This document shows positions 1-14,946 of a stretch of 64,000 nt of DNA, piece after piece. The DNA comes from Campylorhamphus procurvoides. Taxonomy: Eukaryota; Chordata; Aves; Passeriformes; Dendrocolaptidae. Below the pieces are notes generated by a model. The model searched no databases. It was not told where the DNA came from and saw nothing but the letters and a program-made list of their open reading frames with translations. How positions within the stretch are numbered: the first letter of the stretch is position 1; every line of letters begins with the position of its first letter. Location of the stretch: positions 124,001 to 188,000 of the forward strand of contig WBMV01009196.1 of NCBI GenBank assembly GCA_013396655.1, in the 5' to 3' direction. The position numbers were made by a program, and so were the translations under genes.

Positions 1-3000
1 GTCCCTGCATAAAATGTAGTGGAAGAAAAAAAGAAAAAAATCAACGTTCTTAATATGTACCCAGTTGTGTAATTTTCAGGTATTTTTCCAATGCTCTTTG
101 ACCAGACAGCATGTGAGGGAATTAAATGCTTATTCTCTCTGTTTTCCTTACTATCGTTTATTTTCCCACTTTCTTTTTATTTAATCATTGGAAAAAAAAT
201 TTATGGATTTTTATGGTGTCTTTTGTAAGAAATCAGCAAATGGCTTGTAAAAATCATATACAACTGAATTAGCTAAACCCATTGTTGATTCCTAAGATAG
301 ACTGTAGTAGCTGCATGAAAGGACAGAAAAAAATGCTAGTAACCAATTTAAATTTAGTACTAAGTAATATTTTGTACCCAAGGGAACATTTAATTAGGCA
401 TTTTATAATTACCTTATGTGGAAACTCACCAGGAAACCATGGTTGATAATACATCTCTTATGAAATATTCCAAGAGATTGTGTCACAAGTTAAAAAGACT
501 GTTTCTCATAAGATTCAAATATCTTTTCGTATGTGTTTTTAAAACCTATTCCAACGGCTGCTTAACCATACACCTGCTTTGAACAAACATCTAAGGACAC
601 TTACCTTCTCCAAAGACATATGTTTTGAAATGCTGCTTAGTTCTTTCAGAGACCAATGTCCTTGCAGCCCTTGTGAAGTGCCTTTCAATTTGGAGAAAGG
701 CTAGAACACCATATAATGGGGACAAAAATAAAGGATGTGTTATCTTTGAAACCATAACTATATAACCACCCTCCTCAGTAATTTTCACTCTACCTAGTAT
801 ACATAGGCTCAAATTCAAACTCAAGAAAGATTGAAAAGACATTTTTTCCCCCCAGGAAATTAAAAAGTATTGCGTAAAATGACTGGAAAGCTGTTTCTGT
901 TTCTCTCCAGGAGAGAATTCTGTCTTTCTTTGCTTCCTTTTCTTGCCTTTGGTTTGCCAGCTCAGGGAACTCTGGTTCTAAAATGAAGCCTACTCTTGAC
1001 AGTAGAACTGGCTGAGGTATAAGGAATAGCGAAGGAATCTCCCAGCTATATCACCAGCCCATGTAGCTATGATGAGGGAAGATCTCCTTTCAACCCCAAA
1101 GACTGCATTTGTTTTTCTGAGGAAGTATTTCCCAGCCTCATCAGTCTGGCAAAAAGTCATACGTAGCACAGAAATCCATGTCTCCAAAACAAGGAGATGG
1201 GTAATCCTATGCAGCTTCTGTCTGGAGCCATAGTGTCAGCACTGTTTTTGGGCAGGCATGTCTTCGCTCCTGGGGGTGCCCTGAATGGCACAGGGATCTC
1301 TGTTGATGATGCTTTGGCTCAGTTGCCTGCTGAAACCTTCATTATCCTGGAAGGAGCCTCAAGCTCTGATGAAAATGGAAAGACAAAAGGGGAAAAAGTA
1401 GGCCTCTGGACCCATTTTTGTCTTTTATATGATGATCATGCTAAGCTTACTGTAACAGAATGAACCATTGTCTTCATGATTCGTGAAGCAGAGTTATCCA
1501 CGGACATGCTCTGCTTGTCTTGCCACAGGCTGTGTGATGCACAACACATACTATTTTACCTACTGCTATTTTAAAGCTGTGCCAGCTTTTTTTCAGAGAC
1601 CTACTCACCTCTCTGCCAAAAATGACAGTATTAAGTATATTCTTACAAATGGATTAATGTATGCTTTCTGTAATCTGCCTTTTTATTCAGTTTTTCTACT
1701 TGCAAGTAGTTCTTGTGAATAGAATAGAGCTGACCCTACTCTTTACAGATGAAACATTGAAATGTACACTATAAAAAAAGAATAGGGGGTTTCATTAGAA
1801 ACTGCAGACTTACTATTTGTAGTGTATGGCAGCACCAGAGATTTTGTCCAGTGCTACTTCTTTTATCAGGGAAATAATGCAGGGAAAGGTCAAAATTCTT
1901 CTTGGCACTTTCACAAAAATGTCCTGTGAATTTCCCTTTTTTGAATTTTCCACCTCTTGCATTCTGTGCATTCTTCTGGATAGTTAGGTCTGAAAGCTGA
2001 TGGTCTTTGTCACCCTTACTATTTAGTATTCGGCTGTCTCACAGATGCTTTCATGCTCGGACTATTAGATCAACTGAAACTGGTTCTAAGAATTCTCTGT
2101 CCACCCCACAATGAACAGTTTGTTTCTATTCAAACTAGTAGAAATAAGTATCCGAGGACATGGGAAGATTTTTTCACTGGACTGTATTTTTCACTTTAAT
2201 TAACTGTTGCATATATATGGACAGGCTTTGGGAGAAAAATACACTTAGCCAAGAGGAACTGTATTTGAAAGGAAAGGAAATAGACTTTGGCTACATGATG
2301 TTGCCTAAGTATTCATAATACAGAAATTAAAGAAACCTACATTTGAGTTGAGTTTGTTAAGAGTTTTAGGTATCTCTTCTACTATTGACAGGATTCTGTG
2401 CTTTAATGGTAAACTGCCACCTTTTTCTACTTTATTCCTAAACACAGGTCAGAACAACTCTCTGATTAAATAAACTAAAATAAAGCATAGAGTTTTGGGG
2501 ATATGGTGTTAAAAAGAGAGGTTAGCTGCCTCTGTGATAATAAATAAAATGGGTCAGGTGCTGTTCTTCAGTTTTGAAGTCAATTGGCATGACACATTTC
2601 AGATCACCATAGATAATCTCTCACAGCTCCCAAAACCAGGGTGACTACATTCAAACTGCCTATTGGGAATAGTTCTGGCCTGTGTTATCTGCTGCTTCTC
2701 TACAAAGAGTGATCTGTGAGTGTTGTAGTTGACTGTTCAAAACTGTGCTCACGGATTGTGCTAGTGATTTAAAAGCTCCTGTATTAGTGGTTGGCCTGTG
2801 TCCTGGCCATGCTTGGTTAGCTAGTAGTGATGTAGGTTTGGGGTTTTGTGTCCTCAGTCAAATGTAGTCACAGACACACAGCGAGAATTACTCTGACTTT
2901 CAGCAGAGTCTTCAAGCCAACAGAAAAATGTTCCTGTTGTAGCTATTTTCTTATAGAGTTCATTTAATTGTTTAATGAAATGGAAGCTCATGTTCATTTA

Positions 3001-6000
3001 ACCTGTTCAATTTTCCTGTTATCAGTCTGTAGCTTCAAACGCACATACAATTCATCCAGACTGTGAGTGACTACCAGAGATTTTGTCTGAGATATTAAAG
3101 TAACTTTCCCTGTCATAGTTGGTGGCTGTGCTTTGGTACATGAAATTTGACAGATGACTACTTCTTCAGAGACAGGAAGTGAGAACAGTGTAATTGCTAG
3201 CAACTTTTCAAAGAAAATGACTTTATAAATGGTACTGATACTATGTTGGTGACATTATGTAACACACTTCAATTTGTTTATTGTTGAAATAAAGATGAGG
3301 TTGTAAATACAAAGATTTTTTGGAAATACCTACTTTGTGCAAACATTGCATCATAGTAGATAGGGTAGATGGAAGGCTTTACAAATGTCAGTATCAGTTT
3401 ACCAATTGACTTGAATCTCTCTGTGCACATACTTTTTATCTGTTTCTTTTTGATCAGATGATCTGCATGATCTGCAGAGTCTGTTGAAGACTGAAGAATT
3501 ACACGCTGTCTCTTTCAAAAATTTGCAGAAAGGAAGATGGTACAGGAAATCCAGAGTACTTCCCTAAACCCACTGTTTTATAGGGCACTAACTTAACTTC
3601 CCATTGAAAGAGTAATGTAGTAATCTCAAAAACAACAAAAAAAAATTAGACATAAACTTATCTGTCACTGGGGTGGTCACAGCCCTTGTGGGCTTTAGAA
3701 TAAGGAATTTTAAAATGTACTTAGGTTTTGAAGCGCAAAGACGGGCAATGTAATCTAAAATTCCAATCCATTATGGAAAAGACTAACTGAAAAGCAAAGG
3801 AATATTCAAAGTGATATTGTAAAGAAGTAGTGTGAAGGAAGATTGAGTGGGAGAACTTCAGTGATGCTACAACATGATAATAAATAACATAGATGATAAT
3901 AATTTCTATATATTTTATGTGTGTCCTTTCAAAACATTTCAAGTTTTATTCAAAAGCAATGAAATACAAAATAAAGACAAATAAAAATGGAAATGAGAAC
4001 GGTATATATGGCACAGTTTAAAAGGCAAGTAATACTCCATACATGACTGAAATCCTGCAAATCTTCTTTAGTCATGTCTCCCTCAGACTTTTGCTTGGTC
4101 TATGAAGGCCTGATCCAGTTATGTACAGAAAGCTAACAGACCATTGCATCAAGCCCTGAACAAAGACTGATGAAAGTAGCATGAGTTTTTATGAAGTATG
4201 ATAGAGTTCTCTACTCTGAGAACAAAATTAGAGAGCTAATGATATTAAAAAAAAAAAAGGCAGTTTGGTGTTCCTGTTGCACTTTCCTATAATACATGAA
4301 GGAGAGGCAAATATTGTCTCTTAAGAACCTGAAAACTCAAACAGTTAAATTTTTTCCTATGGAATGTGTCTTATATGGTGACCTCAAAGCCATTAGACAT
4401 ACAGGAATGTTTTTTCTTTCTGAGAGAATTGTCTTCATTTGTGACAGTTCCTTTACTTCAAACCAGTGCATATGTCCTATGCTGAAGAGCACTGTTTTAC
4501 ACTATCAAAAGTTCTCATCCTTTTTAACTCCTGGCAGTTGTTTTCTGTCTCTATTATGGCTACATTCAAGGCAGTGGTAATGAAGATCCTATATCCGTTG
4601 TATGCATGCTTTGGAGGAGTTTATTATGGATCAGTTATTGTCTGCTCCTTTGAATTGAAAACTTATTCTAGTTGGAAGGTTTTATTTAATCTTCTGAAAC
4701 ACAGCTTTTGGTTTAGTTATGTTTGAGAGGAATCTATTTGTTAAGCTCACAAACCACTCCGTTGTGTGAACTTCAGGAAAGCAACTGGGTTGACTGCTGC
4801 AAATGTATGAATGTCAGAAGTGTACTACTGGTGCCCAGAACAACAACGAAGATCTAGGAAGTTCCTCTTCCATATATGTGCTCATCTTGACAGCCTCAAG
4901 ACATTTTAGTAGATTTTTGATGAGCAGGAAAATCCCCTTTGATTGCAAGAGCTGGAAGAACTACCATCCTATGGGTATGTGCATAAATGAATTAAGCTTA
5001 CTCTGTTCTGCTGGAACAGGAAAACTTCATGATCTTCTCTTTGTCTCACGGAGATCTTTTTCCAAGCAGTACTCCATAATAGATATGAAGAGTGATGATA
5101 GCTTTCTTGTGAAAAAATATTATAAGAAATGCTCAGTGTGGGACTTTTTGCTGTCTAGAGTATCCTCTAGCTGAAGTTTGTCCCATGATGAGACCACGTA
5201 CAAGGGCTCCTGTGGGAGACTTCTGATGGTGGGTGAAGTGTATACTCATGCTTCTTGTCAGCCAGGGGATCTAGGAAAAACATACTTCTGCACACACAAG
5301 TCTGCCTGAACAACCCTTTTTTTTTTTTTTTAAATGGTAAATATAATTAAGCACTATCCTACTTTCTTAAAAATGTTAAAAACTTTTTCAAAAGGATATG
5401 GAAATTTAGGCCATTTTTATGATTGTACTAAGGATCCATATTAAATATTTTTTTTAGGAAATAAAAAGAGTTTCACTTATGCAAGAAAGTGTTAATATTC
5501 ATAGTTATTTTCGTTAAAAACCCCAGCTTTTCTGTGAAGGCATTCCTCTACTTGCATTTTGGATTAAGGTTGTTGTCTAGACAGTGCAACTAAACTAACT
5601 TCTCTTGACTTACTAAAGAGAGATGCACTGTTAATCATTTTAATTGCCCATAAAATTACCGAAAACCCCCTAAAACCTATGTGAAAGGAAATGTCTTCGT
5701 AATGGTAGTTTTGTGAAATTTGACTGTAAGTGGTAGTAGACAAAAGTACTTTGGAGAAGGGTTGGCTGCCTTAGTGGGCTGAGATGTAGGGACATGCATG
5801 GGTCATAGGTCTTTCCCCCAACCCATTTGCAAGCTGTCACCTTCTCTCAGATGATGGAGAGAGGCAGTCTTCATCTGGGGCTGGACTCTGGTTCACACAG
5901 AATGTGCCAGCTGCTTGCGCTCCTCAGCTGCCCAGCTCCATATGGACCAGACCATCATAAAACTAGCATGATTCCTGCCTCTGTTTTGAATCTTACCTTC

Positions 6001-9000
6001 AAATAGCAGCAGAATTTGACAATAGTAATCACTTGTTCATTGTTTTCCTCTTTTCTCTCACTGCCATAAGACATGACTCTTGTCCATGGTGTAATCTTGT
6101 TTACTGGTGACATTATGAAAATGTGAGCCAAGTGAACTTTGTAACTAATCATGCTTTTTCTTTAGAAACACTTTTTTGGGGAAAAAAACCCGCTTGGTTT
6201 TGCTCACCATGGTCTGACTTTTCTTTGCATTATCATTTCCAAAAGTTTGCTTTTCTTCATTAAAAAACCTTGAAGAATGTTCTCTAATTAGTTTCTAATG
6301 GCAAACAACATCTTGACCTCATTTGTCAGAAAATGCAGAGCTGAACTGTATTATTTAACAAGGGAATACCACACAAGTATGATTAATGTATGACACTTTC
6401 CATAACCCTATTTGACTTCCTTTGTGAATATTTAATATATATAGCATTGTATTATCAATCTCAGATGGCAAAAAAGTCAAGAGCTCATAGTATACAGTGC
6501 TTCATGTTATCAAATGAGCAATACCATATGAAAAACAGAGCTTTTTGAGGTATTTTGATAATAATTACAAAACAGAAAACAGAATCAAAGCCTGTGGAAA
6601 AGACATGTATTCCATTTCTCTCTGTTCCTCTTAACTTTAAATGGAAATGTCCTGAGGCAAAGGGAAGGTGGGAATGCAGAGAGACATGCATGGAAAAAGG
6701 CTGACAGGTTATCCAGACTTTAGACTGGGAATCTAAGGCACAGGAGAACATACCAATATCCCATCAGATGGCCGACTGGGATGCCCTGTTCCACTAGCAG
6801 TAATAAATAGGTTCACTTGACTAAACCAATGTCATTTATGTTTTCAAATCTATTACTAATTTTTATGCATATAGGCGATGGGAGCAGCTTCTCCAGAACA
6901 CAGATCCCCCTGTTGATGGAACAACATGGTTAACCTATGATCCTTTTTTCTTCTACAGCATACACCATTCTGCAGGAGAATGATATCACTTCGTAGTCTT
7001 CACCTTTGTGCTCCCCATCCTTCTTGGAACAATGCCGTGCACGCTAGTTGGACAAAACTCCCATTGAAAGCCCTGGAATTTTTCTTGAGTCTAACATTAA
7101 GAAGCAGCTCTTGTTTTGTCTCAAGGGCAAAAGGACAATGAGAATTCTCACTGGTTTTTTATTTAACTTGGGGCCACATTATAGTGCTCAGAACTATCCA
7201 TGTCTTTCTCTAAGCAGCAGGAAGACAGTGCAATCTGTGTATATTTTTTGAGGTTCAGTCTTCTCTCACTGTGAGCCAATACTATCCAAATGGCATATAC
7301 CCCTTTATAATCAAATAAATTATAATAAGGCTGTTGGACATTTTGTATGAGCAAAGAGGTGTCCATATTGCAACTTCAGATTTACTTTAGAATTGTCTTA
7401 TTCTGCTCCCTTAATTTGCTTGAGTGGATCACAGCTTCATACAGTAGGATTTTATGTCATCTTAATTCATCATGGTTCAAATATGTGAGCTCACAATGCT
7501 CAGATTCAGGTGTGGCTGAAGATTACACTATGCTACTGTGTCAGTGTAATTTGCTGCTAATCAGTAATTTGTGTCTCCAGCAGTATACCTTGTCACTTCG
7601 TACTCATATAAATTGACCCAAAGTTAGTAGTAAAAGATATGTATAAATAGTGCTTGCTTATTTTTATATTCTGTTTTGGTGAATGCCATGGCAGAAACAA
7701 ACACAATGCCAAGAAGTGGAATTGTGGTTTTGTGGGTGTAAATAACAAAATTCTCAATGACTATAATAAGAATAGTTTTGTTCCTTATACTTAAATGTAG
7801 TAAGAATATGTGTCTGTGACAATAAGGTGTACAGATGTGTCTTACTTTATATTTGTCTTTTTATCTTTTTCATTCATATCAGATAGTACTTATTTTAAGG
7901 CTAAGTATTTTCTCAAAATATAGGTTTATTTAAACTAAGTACAATAGAAACACATGGATCAGAAAAAGTAATCAGCTAAAATAATAAGTCTAATGGTTTG
8001 GAAAGACCACCTAATAGCCACAGATTTTATTAGTGGTCATTTTAACAGTGCAGTATGCTCGTGACATAACATGTCTTTAATCACAGAGAAGAAAAACTAG
8101 CTGCATGCATACATGGTGAAATGTGAAAGTGGTATTGCAGGTTCATTTTCAGCAGTAGTTTGTTACATTTCCATGCTTGATTTTGCATAAGTCATGTTCT
8201 GTATTTTGAAGTGTGAAATGTGGATTACAGATGCACTGAGAGACTGAATGGTCTATGAGTAAGCCCTGTGCAACTGCATCTTCATGGCCTTCAGCTGGAT
8301 TCAGGGGACAGGTCCTCTGGAGAGTAGTGTGAAAGACTGGGTTCAGGTTACCTAACAACTTTTAGTATAAAATGTATTTTTGGGGGACTGTGATGATCCT
8401 GTAGGCCCTGGTTCTGGGCAGATATAATAAATTCCTTGTTAGAAAATATGTGGCAAAAAAAAAAATAAATTGAAGAAACAGCCACAGTGGGCTTTCAAGG
8501 TGATAGTGGCACCTACATTTTTTAAGCCAGCTGTTGCCAAACTGATGCTTTCTTGCTATCTACACCCATCTTTTAGAGCTACAAAATTTATTCCTAGTCC
8601 TACCCAGTGACTTACACTTGTTCATAAGTAGCAGTGCTGCTTCCTCAGAGTTTGCTATAGGGCTCTAGTTTGTGCAATATGCTGAATTGCATAATATAAA
8701 TTGACAGTAAAGTAACAGCTCCTGTGTAGACCCACCATCTAACAGAGGTCACCTGAACAGAAATGAGTTGCCCAGAGAATTCCTATTTTTCAAGACCCCT
8801 TAGATCAGCCTGTGTTTAAATGGTTACAAGTCTGTTTTGTGTTACAGTGCAGGAGGAATAACTCCCCAGACACCTTCCTCTCAAATAATCTTTTTTTCAT
8901 GTTAGGACAATGTCAGTTGACAATTTTTGTTATAGACATGAAGAATATACCTAGTCTTTACTGATGTATTGCTGGGTCAGTCTTCAACTTAGGCCAAGTC

Positions 9001-9926
9001 TTCCTGAGCAATTACAGATATACTCAAATGGTACTGGTGAAGCCCTAGAGAGACAACACTATGCTGTTAAAGACACATTGCTCCAGAGTATTAAATGACT
9101 AACACTTGACACAATATGTATTCACTTGTCGTTTATCATTCCTGAAATGTTTCAGGGAATATCTTCACATTCAAGTATCTTGCAAAATTGCAAGTATCTT
9201 AATATTTTTAAGAGTTTTCTCACTGAAATTAATACCTTAGTACCTGATTAATACCTTGTTGATGCCTTTGCTTCCAGCTCTCTGGAAGTCATTGCATGGG
9301 CTACACAAGACATCCTTGAGTACGTAAAAAGCTTCGTATTGCCTTTTTGCTCTTGTGATTCCATTAGCTCTCACAGGATTGTTTCTGGATGCAGACCCCA
9401 ATGATAATAATTATTGTGCTCAATGGCATGGTGTCATTTCACTCTACAACATCATTTAATATGGTATTGTCTTCATAATATTAATACTTAAGCGACTGAG
9501 AATTTCTGGAGGCTAATAGAGTTTTTGATTATTGTTTTGAAGTAGTGCCAGAGGCACTAATAAAAAAGTTATGGACACATCTCATGCTGTTACTCTGTTT
9601 TCTTGATGTGGCCTTGGTCATACTCTTGTTTACCATTTTTCTGTACACAAACAAACCAGCAATACAGTTTAGTATTATTAGCTCCACCTGCCTGGTTTTT
9701 CTCTCTTGAAGATACTGCTGAGAGCCCTGAGGCGCTCAGCTTTCTGTATCTGAGGACTGTTGTGCAAGAGTATCTTGCTTTGAAGAGTGAATTTGAGGTT
9801 TTTACTTGTTTTACACCCATACTGCCTCTCTTAGGTAAACAGCAACCATTTGGGCTGATATGATCACAGAACATGGCTGTCTGCCACTAGCTGTAAACCA
9901 ATTATAAAGCTACATTTCAAGTTTTC

Positions 9927-9962
9927 TCTTTTTTTCTTTTCTTTTTTCTTTTTATATATATT
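9927..9962. repeat. Pyrimidine-rich low-complexity tract
   Basis: A run of T and C (TTTTCTT-type) ends in a short TATATATA stretch. It is simple low-complexity sequence. A CTAACAG acceptor-like end lies about 55 bases further on, but no coding frame of note follows it. Confidence 0.6.
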
Positions 9963-12900
9963 CCTATTTCTGCTATTGTTATTATTGTTGTCTTTATTGT
10001 ATTTCAATACTAACAGATCTGGATTATTTCAAATTATCAAGACTTCCCTAAGTACTCATGTCCATAGTATGGTAGTACCAGCTACAAAAAGCTGATTCTG
10101 GAATGGAGAAGATAATATAGAAGTACCAAATAGATAGCAAAATGTACACAGTGCTGAAAAACAGCCCAGGGATTCCTATCCTTTGGGTTTTTAGCATGAT
10201 GCGGCACTTAACTTTGAATTTTGTGTTTTGAGAGTGTTATCATGAAACAGATGCCATTAGCTTGATACCACTAAGGCACCAAAAACAAGTTTGGAAGAAT
10301 GCTAAATGAGGACCATCTTCGATAGATATGTCTCATCATATGAATAGACTCAAGAGAATAATAACATTATTCTAGCAGCTGTGTTGGGATTCTCTAGTGG
10401 ATTCCACTAACATGGCAATGATGGATTATAGTCTTGGTATTGTAACACTGTTTATAATAACTACTTAGCATAGAATTTAAGATACCTGCCATGAGTAAAA
10501 TAATTTTATTGTTCTGAAGTTTATGATAGCATGAAAGCAAAACTTTCTTATCACTGTTGTGGTGTTTGTTAATATGCTAATCACTGCAGGATTTTCAAGT
10601 ACAAGAGTGACAATATGTTAAGATAGTTAAAGGTCACTTCCATTTTACTAGAGCATTTTGTTAGTACTGTGAGCTGCAAAGATGTCTTAAAGATTGTCAC
10701 ATGTCATTACTGGATACCTGGAAGAAAATAGTTACATCTGAAGACAGTCTTGTGAAGAATGGTTGATTTTGTCAATTAATATTTTCAGAGGAAATTTTAT
10801 TTGAATGTATTCATATGAGTTCTTATCCTTTCTTAATGTACTTTCAGTTGTGGATAAAAGCAAGAATCTCCAGGCCAAATGACATTTTGGATAAAACACA
10901 ACCATAACCGTTTGTGTTTTTGCTAAGGAGCTTCAGTGTGATTTTGGATTTAGGACCAGCCGGGAGTCAGGTGAGTTTCATCTGTGGATTTAAGGTAAGC
11001 ATGCTCAAGACTCTTTAAAAATCTGTGTTATGGTACAACATTGCATATGTAATGTAACATATTAATAAGACGCAATACCTGCTGCATGTTGTAATATTTT
11101 GGATCAGATGTAGTAGAAACACCAAATACTAGACATAATGAAAATACATCAGGGTATTTTTTAAAAATCATAGCAGAATCATTGTTTGTTTTGTCTCTAA
11201 TAGTTAAACAAATCACTTTATTTTTTTTTCTCTCAAAAGGTAAAAGTTATGGTGGAAGTAGACCCCGCTGGTAGAGATGTATTTACATGCTTCCTCAGCT
11301 ACAGGACACCACAGCATGATGCTTCTTGGCACACACTCTCACAGTCCTGTAAGACCACATTCAGGTGGTGCCTTCAGGACATTCCCACTGCTCAGTCCTT
11401 CTCCATCTTCTGGGCTGGCTTTTATACTCTTTTCTCCTTTATTTTACAGACAGTTGAACATATATAAAAGTAGTTGCAACAATCTGATCTGCTCTCATGT
11501 TGTCTTCCTTTTGGGCAGTGGCCCATTCCTGTCTCTTGGGGAATGCTTGTGGGTTTTTTTAGCCAAACATTTTCTCCAAAAGGATTTCAATAGGCTCTCA
11601 TGTTTACTCCTAAAAAGGATGGCAAGATTACACAGTGTCATCAACATATTTTAACTCAAAATATAGCAGTATTAAGCTTGCTTTCTTAAGAGACTGATCA
11701 AACAGTTCTTAGATGAGTAACTCTTCCAAAATATTGGTCTGACTCTTTAGTTTCGTCCCACATAAACACCCTTCTAATTTCATGTGGCTTACTGGCATTT
11801 TTGACTTCCTGTCCTGAACTATCAGACTGTGAACTGTAAACAGTGGGAAGATTTCCACCTAGGAAACTTCTGCAGTGGGCGATGTGTAGAGACAGTTTAG
11901 GCAGAGCATGCTGGAAGTGCCAGAGGTAAGGTAGAATCCAGGAGAGGGGTCAAATTAAATTCAAAAGTCCTACAAAAACTTTTCTTACATTAAAATCTTT
12001 TTTTTACATTAAAATAACCCATCACAGACAGATAGTCATCCTGACTAAGGAGCATGTTTCCCTATTATTTTTACAATACAGTCAAGGCAGATATTTCATC
12101 CCCTTATGCTTTTGATTTCAACCACTATTTCTCTCTCTTTGTGTTTTGTTGCCAGGAGAGCGCTCCTCTCCCTGGACCACTGTCACAGGCCACTAGTCTG
12201 TGACAAAGCTCAGTCTCAATCTCCCACAAAACTGAAAAAGGGAAAGTCACAAAAGAGTCCTTTTTCTTCCTTTTGCGTTTCGCCTTTTTCCTCACATGGA
12301 GAAACAGAGGCTGTACACTGCACAGGGATAGCTTACAGCAGATGAGAGAGGGAGGCATGTCAGTGGCAGGAGCCAGCAACAAAGCACAGGCTGAATGTCT
12401 CACATCAGACACACTGCTGCTGTATCTGCCTTTGCCATTCCTTCCCCAGTCACCTTTGCCTGCATTGTTGCCAGGCCTTCCCTTACTTGGACTGTTTTTT
12501 CATTGACTCACATACTTTTTGAAAAGTGCTAAGCAGTGTTTTTTCTCCTTCACACTGAGAAGAATGAGTCTTTCAGTCAGCTAAGCAAGGCTCAAGAATC
12601 CACCTATTTTGGGACAATTCATTCAAACAGAAGTAACATTCTTGTTCTGTTTTTTAGACACATATAAATTAATTGAAATTATGTTTACAGGTATAATTAA
12701 CTGAATATTACAGAATTTTATGCAGCTATTTTTAGTGGACTGACAGTTCAAAGGTACACTGATGTCACCATCAGAGCTTAAAGTTGGCTAAAGATAATTA
12801 ATTACTACTAATGACAACCTGAACTTCACAGGATATTGTGGTAGAGTAAAAAATCCTCTTGAGATTCTGATGCTGGAGTTGTAGCTCACACTGTCCTTCA

Positions 12901-14123
12901 AGTTACTCGGAGAGTAGTGCTTAGTGATTGATAGTTTCACTAGGCATACTTAGATTGCTTATTGCACATCTGTTGATCCAGAATTTCTCTGCAGTGAATA
13001 CACAGTCTAGACAAAGTCAGTTCTATGACCCAAAGAATCAGAAGCTTCCAAGCATCCTCATCTCCTTTCCTTTCTCCTGTGAAATATCCACTGAGATTCT
13101 TCACTGTTAGGGAGATAGAATTGAATAGTTAAGTTTGAATCCAATTGTGAAAGAGAATGACTCAAGTTTTAGGCATCTCTATAGTTTTATTCTGCAAGTG
13201 AATTTGCTGCACTTGCTGGGAACTGTCTCTCCCAGGGTGTCTGAGCAGTGAAACTGGTCTCCTCTTTGCATCCTACCACATTCTACTGCTGAGATTTACT
13301 GTGGAGCTGTTTCTGGCAAACATTTACAGAAACCAAGGCATAGGTGGTCATAAGCTTCAAATGATAGTTGCACATTTGTTCTCCTTTTCTCAATTTAGTA
13401 TTGCATTGCAGTCAGAGCACACAACAAGGAAGTGGGAAACTGAGGCAAACTTCCTTCTTTGATGGTCAGAGAGTATAGTATTGACATAAATTCAAATTAT
13501 AAGAGAGGATACCCTCTTCAGCTGGGTATTGCTATTTGCCTTCCATACTCTTCATGACAGTCATCTTGAGACTTCTGGTCTAGGAGACCTCAGTGCATTC
13601 AAACAGCCCAGTGTTGAAGATATTCAGCCTGATATGACCTTCCTGCATTGGCATTTCCTCGTAATCAGAAAGATGAAAATGCTTTATTGCTTCATTCAAT
13701 GGAGAGAGAAGTCAGAATGCAGAATGTGAGAAAGACTAATCTTATTCCAATTGATGTATTTAGCTGGGGAAAGCTGGAACCTCGAGTTCTATTCTGAACA
13801 CCAAGAATCTTCTTCAATGACTGTTTCATTCAAAGTTCAAGGACAGCTAGACACAAACTTAAAGTATATCTGTCTTTAATCAAGGTTTGATTTTTATTTT
13901 ACTAGTTTGATTGTTACTAATCTAATTTTCTTATAAAGCAGCGCTAAACTCTAAATGAGATATCTACCTATATGATCTGTGTTTTGGAATTTAGATTATG
14001 TTTAGGAGCTTCAAATGTGATTAGTTGTCCAGTTGTTCTTTGTATGCATTTACTTCTGTACTACAGTGTGTATGGGAAAATATGATCAGGACACATTATA
14101 ATCTTTATCTAACTAAAACTTTG

Positions 14124-14143
14124 TTTATTTATTTATTTATTTA
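14124..14143. repeat. (TTTA)n microsatellite
   Basis: Five tandem copies of TTTA, followed by AATTC and a T run. Simple repeat, read directly. Confidence 0.85.
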
Positions 14144-14293
14144 ATTCTTTTTTTAAAGTAAGTTCTGTTATCACTCCAGTTCACATGGCAGAGAATGCGG
14201 CTTCACTAAGCTTTTTTTATCTTCGTAGTTTTACAGAGTCAGCTGAAGTCAGTCCTGGAGTAACTCCATTAAATCTAATTAAATTCTTCTAGT

Positions 14294-14384
14294 GAAAGAT
14301 ATCCCTGCCCATGGCAGGGAGGTTGGAACTAGATGAACTTTAAGGCCCCTTCCAACACAAACCATTCTGTGATTCTATGATTCA
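14294..14384 (+). mobile_element. CR1 LINE, short 3'-end fragment
   Basis: This is the extreme 3' tail of a CR1 non-LTR retroposon. It shows the usual ordered landmarks: CCCTGCCCATGGCAGGG, then GGTTGGAACTAGATGA, then AAGGCCCCTTCCAACACAAACC, then the terminal GATTCTATGATTC motif. Only about 90 bases of the roughly 4.5-kb element remain. Severe 5' truncation of this kind is normal for CR1. It carries no coding sequence. Confidence 0.93.
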
Positions 14385-14946
14385 ATTAACTTCAGTATTG
14401 GTTTGGCCCAGTGTGTTTCTATTTGGAAGTGATAAATTGTCCGTAAGAAGCATAGTCTTTCACTTTGCATGTGGTTAATTTCACAAGAATGGGAACCATA
14501 ATTTCTGAGGCTAAACATCCTTGAAAGTATCTCTGGGAATCATGCTGAGAATGAAAAATATTATGCATACATAGCATCAAAGGACCAACATAAAGCTATA
14601 GTTTAAAGTCAGCATTCCTGTGGTATTGAAAGGAATTAATCTGAGGAAATGACAGAAATCATTCCTCTGAGAGGATCAACACTGCACAAATATATGCATG
14701 TCAAAAATGTGTAAATGCTTTACTGTTGTCTATAATTGAATTAGGTTCCAAGTGAATGAAGGGAAAATAAGACTGGAAAAGAACAGTCAATCATACTAGT
14801 TGATGTAAGATCAAAGATAGAATGTGACAAACTGCTGAAATTGTGGCCCTCCTTCACCTGAAAATAAGAGGACACTGATCATGTTCAAATAAAGTCATCA
14901 AAGAAAATTTCTTCAGAATAACATCCAAAGCATTTTCACACATACA

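Larger units (their letters stand above)
1..14293. other. AT-rich unique DNA, no gene recognised
   Basis: I see no recognisable gene or full-length repeat here. Open frames are short and lie in several frames on both strands. An 88-codon frame at 1197-1463 (+) and a 123-codon frame at 4803-5174 (+) show no family motif. Isolated splice-like signals exist: an acceptor after a pyrimidine run at 6941-6958 (+), a GAG|GTAAGG donor at 11925/11926 (+), and a donor on the minus strand near 602. None pairs into a convincing multi-exon gene. Short A or T runs occur near 4247, 5316 and 9930. The stretch is probably intergenic or intronic. Confidence 0.6.

Noticed and set aside
1197..1463. 88-codon frame starting at an ATG with an apparent hydrophobic start
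   Set aside because: No signal-peptide cleavage context, no domain and no splice or promoter support. Length is within chance.
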